Below are positions 1 through 5,622 of a stretch of 6,375 nucleotides of DNA, one piece after another. The first letter of the stretch is position 1; every line of letters begins with the position of its first letter. Origin of the DNA: Polyangiaceae bacterium (GTDB lineage: Bacteria; Myxococcota; Polyangia; Polyangiales; Polyangiaceae); assembly GCA_025936205.1 (NCBI GenBank), contig JAICTU010000506.1, positions 1 through 6,375 of the forward strand, read 5' to 3'. Position numbers and translations under genes: made by a program. The notes under the pieces are model-generated. The model saw only the letters and a program-made list of their open reading frames with translations, made no database searches and was not told the DNA's origin.

Positions 1-633
1 CTCGCTGCCTGCGCACTGCTGGCGGCCATCGGCGTGTGGCAGAGAGACCAGTTTCGAGTGGGCCCGAAGATCCGGGACGCCGAGCAGGCCCTGCGCGCCG
101 AACTGTCGGCGGCGCACCACGATCTCCAGCACTACGGCGCCGACGAGTTTCGCCCGAGGACGGCGCGGGTACGCCCCAAGCCGCTCGGCGACGCCCCGGT
201 GATGACGGCAGACCATGGCCTGCTGTCGTTCGCTCCGGAGAGCAATCCGAGCCGGATCGTGGCCGATCTGCAGACCTCGCAGGGCACCTGGGTGCGGCTG
301 CAGCAGCTCTATCTGCCGGGCTGGCAGGTGACCATCAACGGCGTGCGCGTGCCGGATGAGGAGTTGCAGCGCGACGTGCGCAGCGATGGCACGATGCGCT
401 TCCGGGCGCTCTTGCCCCCCGGCGCGGAGCAGGGCCATTTCCGCATCGAAGCCGGCTATGCGGGGCCGCGGGGTGCGCGCACGGGCAACGCGCTGGCGGC
501 GCTCGCGCTGCTCACGCTTGCCGGCTGGAGCTGGTCAGAGCGGCGAGCTCGCGCCGCGGCGTCTCCGCAAAATTCCCCACCGATCTCGCGGCGCCAGGGC
601 GTGGAAGAAACGCCGCCGGAACTGGTCACATGA
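1..633 (+). CDS. Polytopic membrane protein with YfhO-like C-terminal domain, 3' part only
   Basis: The 5' end lies outside the window; the frame is open from base 1 and 210 residues are visible. The first 13 or so residues look like the end of a membrane helix. A soluble segment of about 145 residues follows, carrying the stretch LYLPGWQVTING (about 103-114) and then a PPG turn (139-141) and a short beta-like run ending in GY. A last hydrophobic helix sits near 162-178, with an Arg-rich tail. The 'pGW.v.ing...pPG....Y' pattern followed by a terminal helix is what is seen at the C-terminus of YfhO-type and related GT-C-like membrane proteins, which are linked to glycosylation of cell-envelope polymers. 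The family assignment comes from this pattern only, since the catalytic N-terminal part is not visible. It ends in TGA; the next gene on the same strand starts 90 nt later. Confidence 0.7.
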   Translation, partial: LAACALLAAIGVWQRDQFRVGPKIRDAEQALRAELSAAHHDLQHYGADEFRPRTARVRPKPLGDAPVMTADHGLLSFAPESNPSRIVADLQTSQGTWVRLQQLYLPGWQVTINGVRVPDEELQRDVRSDGTMRFRALLPPGAEQGHFRIEAGYAGPRGARTGNALAALALLTLAGWSWSERRARAAASPQNSPPISRRQGVEETPPELVT

Positions 634-641
634 GCTCTGCC

Positions 642-720
642 CGAAACTAATTCCTCACCTGACCGTAGGGGTGAAATTCGAATCGACGATCCCCGTCTAG
701 TTTCGAACTCGGTGAGGAGT
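642..720 (+). promoter_or_regulatory. Leader with interleaved complementary segments masking the ribosome binding site
   Basis: Bases 642-649 are the exact reverse complement of 698-705 (8 bp). Bases 650-659 pair with 711-720 (10 bp including one G-U). The second 3' arm contains the whole Shine-Dalgarno sequence GGTGAGGAG (711-719) of the lipoprotein gene starting at 724. The arms are in the order A-B-A'-B', so the two helices can form together only as a pseudoknot, or else as alternatives. A smaller hairpin (685-688 with 694-697) and two TTCGAA palindromes (677-682 and 702-707) lie inside. The pairing is seen directly; control of translation is inference. No convincing -35/-10 promoter was found here. 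Confidence 0.4.
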
Positions 721-723
721 GAC

Positions 724-1401
724 ATGAAGAAACTCGGGTCTGGCGCAGTGTTGGTGTTCTCGCTCGCGGCTTGCGGCTCGCAGGCGACGGGCGGTTCCGA
801 CGAGACGGCGACGTCGGCTGATCCCTCCGCGCCGGAGGTGGACCTGGCCCCCTCCTCCACGAATGGCCCCTCCAGCGCGGCCCGCATCAACAAGATCCCG
901 TTCGGGGAAGAAGGGGCGTGGACGGGCAACATCGTGCCCGCCGGCGGCCGTGTGCTGGTCAACTTCGGTCCCATGCACGACGTGCTGAGCGCCGATCCGA
1001 TGAAGCACATCTTCCTGCGCGGCAATCCCGGCGTCTCGGCGGATCGCGTCTTCCTCGCCGCGACCGTGCTCGACACCAAGCTCGGCATCACCTTCGACTT
1101 CGAGATCGACTACACGGACGAGGCGACTCCGATCGATCTGGCTCAGCGCGGGCACTTGAACCTGATCGATCGCGGTCCGCCGCAGTCCGTCACCGCCGGA
1201 CGAGTCACGGTGTCCAGGGCGGGCGCGGGGCGCTTGAGCCTGAAGTTCACACAGCTCCAGCTCGGCACCGAGGACGCGGCGGGCACGATCCTGTCGACCG
1301 AGCCGCTCGCGGACGGCATCGTGATCGGTGACGTGGAGCGGGTGTGTCGCAACGGGCTCGACGCCGACGCAGACAATCCCTTCTGCGCCGGTCAGGACTG
1401 A
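724..1401 (+). CDS. Predicted secreted lipoprotein of unknown function
   Basis: This is a 225-residue protein that I do not recognise as a named family. ATG at 724 is chosen because GGTGAGGAG lies 4 nt upstream and because it places a short lipoprotein signal at the N-terminus: MKK, a hydrophobic stretch, then lipobox LAAC with Cys17. The in-frame GTG at 712 is part of the ribosome binding site and is unlikely to be the start. A low-complexity Ser/Thr/Ala/Pro linker covers about 18-53. A compact domain (about 54-205) of alternating hydrophobic segments follows, probably a beta-sandwich (for example ITFDFEIDY at 122-130 and RLSLKFTQLQLG at 170-181). The C-terminus has a Cys pair (208, 221) bracketing CRNGLDADADNPFC, which resembles the CxNGxDxDxDxxxxC Asp loops found in myxobacterial surface proteins and could bind calcium. 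Its stop codon lies inside the 3' end of the opposing YCII gene. Confidence 0.8.
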   Translation: MKKLGSGAVLVFSLAACGSQATGGSDETATSADPSAPEVDLAPSSTNGPSSAARINKIPFGEEGAWTGNIVPAGGRVLVNFGPMHDVLSADPMKHIFLRGNPGVSADRVFLAATVLDTKLGITFDFEIDYTDEATPIDLAQRGHLNLIDRGPPQSVTAGRVTVSRAGAGRLSLKFTQLQLGTEDAAGTILSTEPLADGIVIGDVERVCRNGLDADADNPFCAGQD

Positions 1402-1781
1402 GTCATTCCGCTGGCGGCTCTCTGCACCTCCGGCGGGAAGTCTGAGAGCTCGAACACCTGCCGGAGCTCGATCACGTTACCGTCGGCGGCCGGGCAGCGC
1501 CGCGCCCACTGCACCGCTTCCTCCTTGGATTTGACCTGAATCATCCAGTACCCGCCGACGACCTCGCGCGCTTCAGTGAAGGGGCCGTCGCTCACGCTGC
1601 TCTTTCCGCCCGAAAAGCTCACGCGCGCGCCCTTCGAGAGCGGCTGCAAACCATCGAGCGCGAGCAGCGCCCCGGCTCGCTGCAGCTCGGCGTTGTACTT
1701 GATCATGGCCGCCATGGTCTTGGCGTCGGGATTCCAGTTTTCCTCGGGCAGGTTCGGGATCATCAACATCATGAATCGCAT
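1392..1781 (-). CDS. YCII/DGPF-domain protein (YciI family)
   Basis: This 129-residue protein spans the usual length of a single YCII-domain protein. ATG at 1781 is chosen because a GGAGG ribosome binding site (1789-1793 on the reverse strand) is 7 nt upstream and because the protein then opens with MRFMMLMIP, the typical beginning of the family. The in-frame upstream extension to 1859 is probably not translated. The hallmark motif SDGPF is at residues 64-68, followed by EAREVVGGYWMIQVKSKEEA, a strong match to DGPF/PhnB-like YCII proteins. These have a dimeric ferredoxin-like fold; their reaction is mostly unknown, although YciI homologues have been proposed to be small hydrolases or dehalogenase-like enzymes. 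Members are often beside ECF sigma or AraC regulators and VOC proteins; here the AraC-type gene is 90 nt upstream in the same direction. The last 10 bp overlap the end of the opposing lipoprotein gene. Confidence 0.92.
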   Translation of the reverse strand: MRFMMLMIPNLPEENWNPDAKTMAAMIKYNAELQRAGALLALDGLQPLSKGARVSFSGGKSSVSDGPFTEAREVVGGYWMIQVKSKEEAVQWARRCPAADGNVIELRQVFELSDFPPEVQRAASGMTQS

Positions 1782-1871
1782 CGTCGTGCCTCCAGTCGGA
1801 CGACGAAGCAGCGGGCGTTGGATCGACACGCAACGAAAAGATCTTCGCGGCATGCGCACAACCCAGCGAAA

Positions 1872-2903
1872 TCATTCAATTGGCCCGCCGCGCTCCCGGC
1901 GGTAAGCGCCCGGCGCAACGCCGTGCCAGCGCCGGAAGGCGCGGCTGAACGCCGCCTGATCGGCAAAGCCCGCCCGCCTCGCGACCTCCGCGAGGGGCGC
2001 GTGCGGGTCACGCAGCGCCTCCAGCGCCGCATCCTTGCGCACCCGCTCCAGGAGCTCCTGATAGCTCGTGCCGTGCGCTTCCAGCCGGCGCCGCAGCGTG
2101 CGCGTACCGAGCCGGAGCTGCCGGGAGAGCGCGCTCGCTGAGGGCGCACCGTCCGGCAGTGCCGCGCGGATCTGGGCGGCCAGCGCCGCGACGAAATCGT
2201 GCGCCGGTGGCGCGTCGGCGAGCGCGCGCTCCGCGAGCTGCTCGGCGGTGGCGAGCAAGCGCGCGTCGGGCGCGAGCGTGGGCCGATCGACATCGCTGAG
2301 CGCGAACGCGATGCCGTTCTCGCTGCGCTCGAAGCCGACGTCGCGCGTGCCGAAGTGCGCCCGGATCGCCTCCAGCTCGGGCGGCTCCGCGTGCGCAAAG
2401 AACACGCGCCGCGGCTGGATCGAGGCGCCCGACAGGCTGCGCGCGTGAAACAGCACGGTGGCGAGCCCGTACTCGTTGCCATAGCGACCACCGGGCGTGC
2501 CATTGCGCAAGCGCTGCGTGAGCACGAACTCGCTCTCGGACGCCTCGCAGCCGAAGCTCAGGTGCGCATAGAACAGCGTGGCATAGCGCACGACGCGCTC
2601 GAAGGCAGCGCGCAAGGTCGGGCTGGCGCGCGCCGCCAGCTCGCCCACGTTGTAGCTCGGCCACTCGAGCAGCTCCGGCAAGTGCAGCGCCAGCAGCGGA
2701 TCGCCGAGCGCCCGCGCGCCGGCAGCGATCAAGCGATCGAAGTCGTCGGGCGCCAGCGCCAGCTCCGCGGCGCGCGCCGCTTGCTTCGGCAGACCGAGCG
2801 CCGCGAGCAACGGGGCGAGCTCCACGCCACGCTCCGACAGCAGGCGCAGCACGCGGGGGACCACGCGGGTGCTCGCCGCGGCGGCCTTAGCAGATCGGGG
2901 CAT
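1872..2903 (-). CDS. AraC-family transcriptional regulator with arabinose-binding-type N-terminal domain
   Basis: The protein is 343 residues with ATG at 2903, the usual length of this subfamily. No clear Shine-Dalgarno sequence precedes this ATG, so the start is the least certain point; an in-frame ATG at 2972 would add 23 residues of non-conserved sequence. Residues about 15-200 match the Arabinose_bd (PF12625-like) region: a helical N-terminus (VPRVLRLLSERGVELAPLL) and the later segment ending FERSENGIAFALSDVDRP (191-208). The C-terminal 100 residues carry two helix-turn-helix motifs: the first at about 254-276 (ASALSRQLRLGTRTLRRRL), the second at about 304-326 (LAEVARRAGFADQAAFSRAF), followed by the AraC signature ending GVAPGAYR (328-335). 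It probably binds DNA next to its own start and controls the divergent VOC gene, the YCII gene downstream, or both; the ligand is unknown. Confidence 0.93.
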   Translation of the reverse strand: MPRSAKAAAASTRVVPRVLRLLSERGVELAPLLAALGLPKQAARAAELALAPDDFDRLIAAGARALGDPLLALHLPELLEWPSYNVGELAARASPTLRAAFERVVRYATLFYAHLSFGCEASESEFVLTQRLRNGTPGGRYGNEYGLATVLFHARSLSGASIQPRRVFFAHAEPPELEAIRAHFGTRDVGFERSENGIAFALSDVDRPTLAPDARLLATAEQLAERALADAPPAHDFVAALAAQIRAALPDGAPSASALSRQLRLGTRTLRRRLEAHGTSYQELLERVRKDAALEALRDPHAPLAEVARRAGFADQAAFSRAFRRWHGVAPGAYRRERGGPIE

Positions 2904-3042
2904 GGCGGAGGCGGGACATCGGTCACGCGCAGTATGGCACGCCCGGCAAAAGGAATTGGCCCGAGCGGCCATGGCCAGCCCCGGCGGCGCTGGCTAGCCT
3001 TTGTGAAGCACGGGCCGCGCGGCGGTCCGTCGGAAGGAAATC
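2904..3042. promoter_or_regulatory. Divergent promoter region between AraC-type and VOC genes
   Basis: This 139-bp gap separates two genes transcribed away from each other, so it should hold both promoters. Two perfect palindromes are visible: GGCCATGGCC at 2967-2976 and GGCTAGCC at 2992-2999. Reading toward the regulator, CATACT (reverse strand, about 2930-2935) is a weak -10-like hexamer, but I see no -35 partner at proper spacing. The VOC gene has a strong ribosome binding site, GGAAGGAAA, just before its ATG. Use of either palindrome as an operator is inference. Confidence 0.4.
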
Positions 3043-3438
3043 ATGGACAAGATCAGCGGCTTCAAATCGATCGTGCTCACCACCGACCATCTGGACGCGA
3101 CTGCTCGCTTTTACCGCGAGGTGCTGGAGCTGCCCATCGAGCTGGAGCGCCACCGCGGCACCGAGCCTCACTGGGCCGGCCAGGTCGGGACGCTGCATTT
3201 CGCGCTGCATGCACGCGCCGGCTTCTGGCTGCCATCGGCCCCCGACAGCGGCGACACCGTCGTCAGCTTCACGGCAGCGGCGCTAGAGCCGCTCGAGGCG
3301 CGCTGCGCGGCGCAGGGCGTGCCGGTCGTCGCCCGCAACCGCATCGGGCCGATGTCGTTCCTCGCCGTGCGCGACCCCGACGGCCGCCATGTCTGCATCG
3401 GCACGCCCTGGCCCGAGCGCGGCCGTGCCGCGCACTGA
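3043..3438 (+). CDS. VOC (glyoxalase/bleomycin resistance fold) family protein
   Basis: This 131-residue protein has a good ribosome binding site (GGAAGGAAA ending 2 nt before ATG). The N-terminal repeat opens with FKSIVLTTDHLDATARFYREVLELPIE (7-33), the standard VOC beta-alpha start with His16 in the first metal-ligand position. Residues 49-56 (GTLHFALH) form the second strand pair, with His52 as a possible ligand. The second repeat ends with FLAVRDPDGRHVCIGTPW (106-123), the usual 'DPDGN..E' motif. Here the glutamate normally used as the last metal ligand is replaced by Cys118. VOC proteins include glyoxalases, extradiol dioxygenases and drug-binding proteins; the substrate cannot be told from the sequence. 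The divergent AraC-type gene next door is the likely regulator. A strong hairpin follows the stop codon. Confidence 0.92.
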   Translation: MDKISGFKSIVLTTDHLDATARFYREVLELPIELERHRGTEPHWAGQVGTLHFALHARAGFWLPSAPDSGDTVVSFTAAALEPLEARCAAQGVPVVARNRIGPMSFLAVRDPDGRHVCIGTPWPERGRAAH

Positions 3439-3458
3439 GCCGTGGAGTGGGCTCTCCT

Positions 3459-3492
3459 GATGGGCTCGGGGCCGTGTGGCTCCGAGCCCATC
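3459..3492. terminator. Bidirectional hairpin terminator between convergent genes
   Basis: A perfect 11-bp stem (GATGGGCTCGG at 3459-3469 with CCGAGCCCATC at 3482-3492) can extend inward by four more pairs, one of them G-U, to a GTGT loop. It starts 20 nt past the VOC stop and lies 15 nt past the stop of the opposing lipoprotein gene, so it can serve both. There is no long T-run on either side (only TGTTTG on the + side), which is common for GC-rich genomes but lowers certainty of intrinsic termination. Confidence 0.75.
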
Positions 3493-3507
3493 CCCAGCCC
3501 TGTTTGC

Positions 3508-4047
3508 TCAGTCGCGTCCGGGTACGGGTTTGCCGGGGGGTACGGGCTCGCCCGTCTCGTTCGCGGGCTGAGTGGCTTCACCGGCGGGCGCCGGCGTCTC
3601 ACCGGTGCCGATCGGACAGCCAGCGGGAACGGTGCTGGGGCCAGCGGCGGCACCCGTCGTGGGGTATGGCAGCGGCGTGCCGTCGGGCGCGCGCGTCGGA
3701 CGACTGCCGTCGGGCGCAGGGGGCGGCGGCGGAACGGGAGGATCATTGGCGGGCACGCCGGCTGCGTCGACGGGAATCGGCGGGCACACGATCGGCGTGC
3801 CGTCGGGCGCCAGCGGGGGCGAGGCCAGCGGGGGATCATCGTTCGCGGGCATGGGGGCCTGAGTGCTGGGTGCCGTGGGGTAGCCGGGGGACGGCGCGGC
3901 GCTGCTGCTGCCGGATCCGCTGCTGGTGCCGTTGCCGCTGCCGAGCAGCTCTTCCGCGCCCAGCTCCAGCTCGGCTGCGCTGCACCCGAACAGCAGCAGC
4001 GCAAGCGCGGAACCGCGCAGCGAGGTCTTCAGCCATGAGTGTTTCAT
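3508..4047 (-). CDS. Proline-rich lipoprotein, unknown function
   Basis: This 179-residue protein has its ATG at 4047 preceded by AAGGAGAA 5 nt upstream. A typical lipoprotein signal follows: MKHSWLKTSLRG, a hydrophobic core and lipobox LFGC with Cys22. The longer in-frame extension upstream lacks signal character. The rest (about 36-179) is low complexity: a Ser/Gly stretch (36-50), then Pro/Ala/Thr-rich sequence with no recognisable fold. An internal duplication is visible, PAND(D)PP...PP.APDG at 67-83 and 99-114, with another APDG at 120-123. Two further cysteines (88, 144) could form a disulfide. It is probably an extended envelope spacer or surface protein. It lies 67 nt downstream of the membrane TPR-like gene on the same strand and may share its transcript. 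No functional family can be named. Confidence 0.75.
   Translation of the reverse strand: MKHSWLKTSLRGSALALLLFGCSAAELELGAEELLGSGNGTSSGSGSSSAAPSPGYPTAPSTQAPMPANDDPPLASPPLAPDGTPIVCPPIPVDAAGVPANDPPVPPPPPAPDGSRPTRAPDGTPLPYPTTGAAAGPSTVPAGCPIGTGETPAPAGEATQPANETGEPVPPGKPVPGRD
3673..3810 (-). repeat. Direct repeats inside the proline-rich lipoprotein gene
   Basis: An 18-bp sequence (+ strand CGGCGTGCCGTCGGGCGC) occurs exactly at 3673-3690 and 3793-3810, 120 bp apart, which is 40 codons. A 13-bp part of it recurs at 3705-3717. Each copy encodes the APDG core on the - strand, so the repeats reflect an internal duplication of the protein. Confidence 0.7.
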
Positions 4048-4082
4048 CGAGATTCTCCTTCTGGCGACCTCGACTCGGGGCG

Positions 4083-4095
4083 CGGGGTGTCCCCG
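4083..4095. other. Short GC hairpin in the gap after the TPR-like gene
   Basis: CGGGG and CCCCG flank a three-base loop in the 67-nt gap between the anti-sigma candidate and the lipoprotein gene. With only five pairs and no T-run it is a weak candidate for partial termination or mRNA processing. I see no clear promoter in this gap. Confidence 0.25.
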
Positions 4096-4114
4096 TAGTG
4101 AGAACGAGGGCCGA

Positions 4115-4918
4115 TCACTTCGTGTCCGGAGCCTCCGAGCGCGGAACTGCAATCGACGGTAGCCGGCAACTGCGCCGCACCTGCTCGGCGAACAGCGATC
4201 GGGGATGACTGTCGAGAAAGAGCTGCGCGTGCTGCGGGCTGATGCGCAGCTGGCAGTCGATCATCGCGAGCAGGGCGTCGCGTTCTTCACTCAACACGCC
4301 CCTGGGGAAGCGCCGCCGATGGAGCGAGGCGGCCTGCAGCGCCGACCGGTAGCGGCGGGCGCGAAACTCATCGCGCGCTTGGCTGATCAGCTGCAGCTCC
4401 AGCGCGTTCAGATCGCTCGGCGGCGGGGCGCGCCGCGCCGGGTGTTGCGCGTCGAGCTGCAGCGGATCGGGCGGCGCGAGGGGCGGCGGTTCGGCGAACA
4501 CCGGCGGCAGGGCCTGCACGGGCGGTGGCAACACGGGCGGCGGCAACACGGGCGGCGGCAACACGGGCGGCGGCAACACGGGCGGCGGCACCGCCTGCTG
4601 CACGGGCGCTGACTTTGTGCGCGTTCCGAGCGCCTGCTCGATGGCCGCGCCCAGCTCCGCGAAGGCGCCGCGGTGCTGCGCAAACGCCGCCAGACTGCCC
4701 GTGCAGACCAGCGCCGCGATCGCCCAGGCGAAGCGCGCCGCCGGGCGGGGCCGCACACCAGATCTGGGGCGCGCCACGAACGCGGCTTCGTCGCCCAGCC
4801 GGCGCTCGAACGCCGCCAGCACGCTGCGCCGTTCGGCGGGGCTGACCTCGTCGCCGCCGCGCGCCGCGCCGATCAGCACGCGCGCGTCGTCGCTCAGCAG
4901 CTCGCGCTCGGGCTTCAT
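4115..4918 (-). CDS. Single-pass membrane protein with PPPVL repeats and TPR-like C-terminus; candidate anti-sigma factor
   Basis: This protein has 267 residues. ATG at 4918 overlaps the sigma factor stop as ATGA, which fixes the start and implies translational coupling. Residues 1-60 are a charged, probably cytoplasmic segment without the HxxxCxxC zinc motif of classical ZAS anti-sigma factors. Residues 63-80 (FAWAIAALVCTGSLAAFA) form one membrane helix. Residues 110-134 contain five PPPV units with spacing of five residues, then more Pro-rich sequence to about 167. Residues about 170-252 look helical and TPR-like (ARDEFRARRYRSALQAASLH, then CQL and AQLFLDSHPRSLFAEQVRRSC), similar to the tetratricopeptide ends of many myxobacterial proteins encoded directly after ECF sigma genes. 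It would sit in the inner membrane with its N-terminus holding the sigma factor and its C-terminus in the periplasm. Anti-sigma function is inferred from position and topology, not from a known domain. Confidence 0.8.
   Translation of the reverse strand: MKPERELLSDDARVLIGAARGGDEVSPAERRSVLAAFERRLGDEAAFVARPRSGVRPRPAARFAWAIAALVCTGSLAAFAQHRGAFAELGAAIEQALGTRTKSAPVQQAVPPPVLPPPVLPPPVLPPPVLPPPVQALPPVFAEPPPLAPPDPLQLDAQHPARRAPPPSDLNALELQLISQARDEFRARRYRSALQAASLHRRRFPRGVLSEERDALLAMIDCQLRISPQHAQLFLDSHPRSLFAEQVRRSCRLPSIAVPRSEAPDTK
4518..4592. repeat. 15-bp tandem repeat, five copies, in the anti-sigma candidate gene
   Basis: Five head-to-tail copies of acgggcggcggcaac (+ strand) cover 75 bp. Copy 1 has one C-to-T change and copy 5 differs in its last two bases region (ACC end); the middle three are identical. 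On the - strand each unit encodes a VLPPP-type pentapeptide. A whole number of codons per unit means copy-number change would lengthen or shorten the protein without a frameshift. Confidence 0.95.
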
Positions 4919-5502
4919 CTCAGCCCTCCGGGCCAGCGCCGCGCGCGCTCGCGGCGCACGGCCGCATCGAACTCGCGCCGGGCGCTGCGCAGCCGGCTCT
5001 TGCAAGTGCTGGCGCGCAGCCCGAGCGCGGCCGCCGCGGCTTCGACGGAGAGCTCTTCCAGCTCCACCAGCACGAACACCTCGCGCACGGCGGCCGGCAG
5101 CTCGTCGAGCAGCTCGTGCAACAGCTCGCTCGCGGCGCGTTGCTCCAGCTGCTCGAAGGGGCTCGGCGTGCTGCTCGCCGCCGCGTCCAGCGCCTGTGGC
5201 CGCTGTCGATCGAACACGCGGCTCGCGCGCCGCGCGCTGCGCCGGTGGCCGCTCGCCACGCGCAGCACGATGCCGTACACCCAGGTGCGGAAGCTGGCCT
5301 CGCCGCGAAACTCCTCCCGCCGGCGGTGCACCACGAGCAGTGTGTCTTGCACGGCGTCGGGCAGCACCAGCTCGGGTACCCCGAGACGGCGCAGGGCACG
5401 CCAGGCGAGATCGACGATGTCGGCATAGAGTAGGTCGAGCTCGTTGCTGCCGAGCGCTGGGGTCGCCACGGAGGTCGAGAGAGGAGCGGTCGGCAGCGGC
5501 AC
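4915..5502 (-). CDS. ECF-type RNA polymerase sigma factor
   Basis: The protein has 195 residues when started at GTG 5502, the usual size for an ECF sigma factor. Region 2 covers about 25-90: LYADIVDLAWRALRRLG, then PDAVQDTLLVVHRRREEF (48-65) for core binding, and GEASFRTWVYGIVLRVASGHRR (67-88) for -10 recognition. After a variable linker (about 90-118), region 4 covers about 120-178: LLDELPAAVREVFVLVELEELSVEAAAAALGLRASTCKSRLRSARREF, with the helix-turn-helix that reads the -35 element. GTG 5502 is preceded by GAGAAGG (5513-5519 on the reverse strand), 10 nt away; TTG at 5508 uses the same site at 4 nt. The frame stays open up to GTG 5622, directly after the stop of the upstream gene, giving a 235-residue form with a non-conserved N-terminus. 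The stop overlaps the start of the downstream membrane protein gene. Which ECF subgroup it belongs to cannot be told by eye. Confidence 0.93.
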   Translation of the reverse strand: MPLPTAPLSTSVATPALGSNELDLLYADIVDLAWRALRRLGVPELVLPDAVQDTLLVVHRRREEFRGEASFRTWVYGIVLRVASGHRRSARRASRVFDRQRPQALDAAASSTPSPFEQLEQRAASELLHELLDELPAAVREVFVLVELEELSVEAAAAALGLRASTCKSRLRSARREFDAAVRRERARRWPGGLR

Positions 5503-5512
5503 GAGCAAAGGG

Positions 5513-5519
5513 CCTTCTC
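5513..5519 (-). promoter_or_regulatory. Ribosome binding site favouring the short sigma factor start
   Basis: GAGAAGG on the reverse strand lies 10 nt before GTG 5502 and 4 nt before TTG 5508. No comparable purine-rich site precedes the alternative GTG at 5622, although that codon directly follows the upstream TGA and could be reached by reinitiation. Confidence 0.45.
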
Positions 5520-5622
5520 GCCGTGAGTGGCCGGCAGCGCAGGCGCCGGAACTCGAAAATGCAGCGGTCAGCCACGCCGGCTCCGGCCGCCAGGTTGTGC
5601 GGAAGCGGAACGGCGGCTCCAC

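Noticed and set aside
665..680. GTAGGGGTGAAATTCG resembles a conserved segment of bacterial 16S rRNA
   Set aside because: The similarity stops after about 16 bases and no flanking rRNA sequence or helix is present; treated as chance.
456..1155. Long - strand frames opposite the first lipoprotein
   Set aside because: No ribosome binding site or recognisable domain, and the + strand gene has a clear signal peptide and Shine-Dalgarno sequence.
1782..1871. Possible separate promoter between the AraC-type and YCII genes
   Set aside because: Only a good ribosome binding site is visible; no -35/-10 pair with proper spacing was found, so the two genes may be cotranscribed.
3442..4038. Gly/Arg-rich + strand frame opposite the proline-rich lipoprotein
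   Set aside because: Gly/Arg-rich translation is the mirror of Pro/Ala codons. The - strand gene has a lipobox and a strong ribosome binding site.
2199..4208. Open + strand frame of 669 codons running across several genes
   Set aside because: It is antisense to the AraC-type gene and out of frame with the VOC gene, and its translation is Arg/Ala-rich with no domain. Long spurious frames are expected at this GC content.
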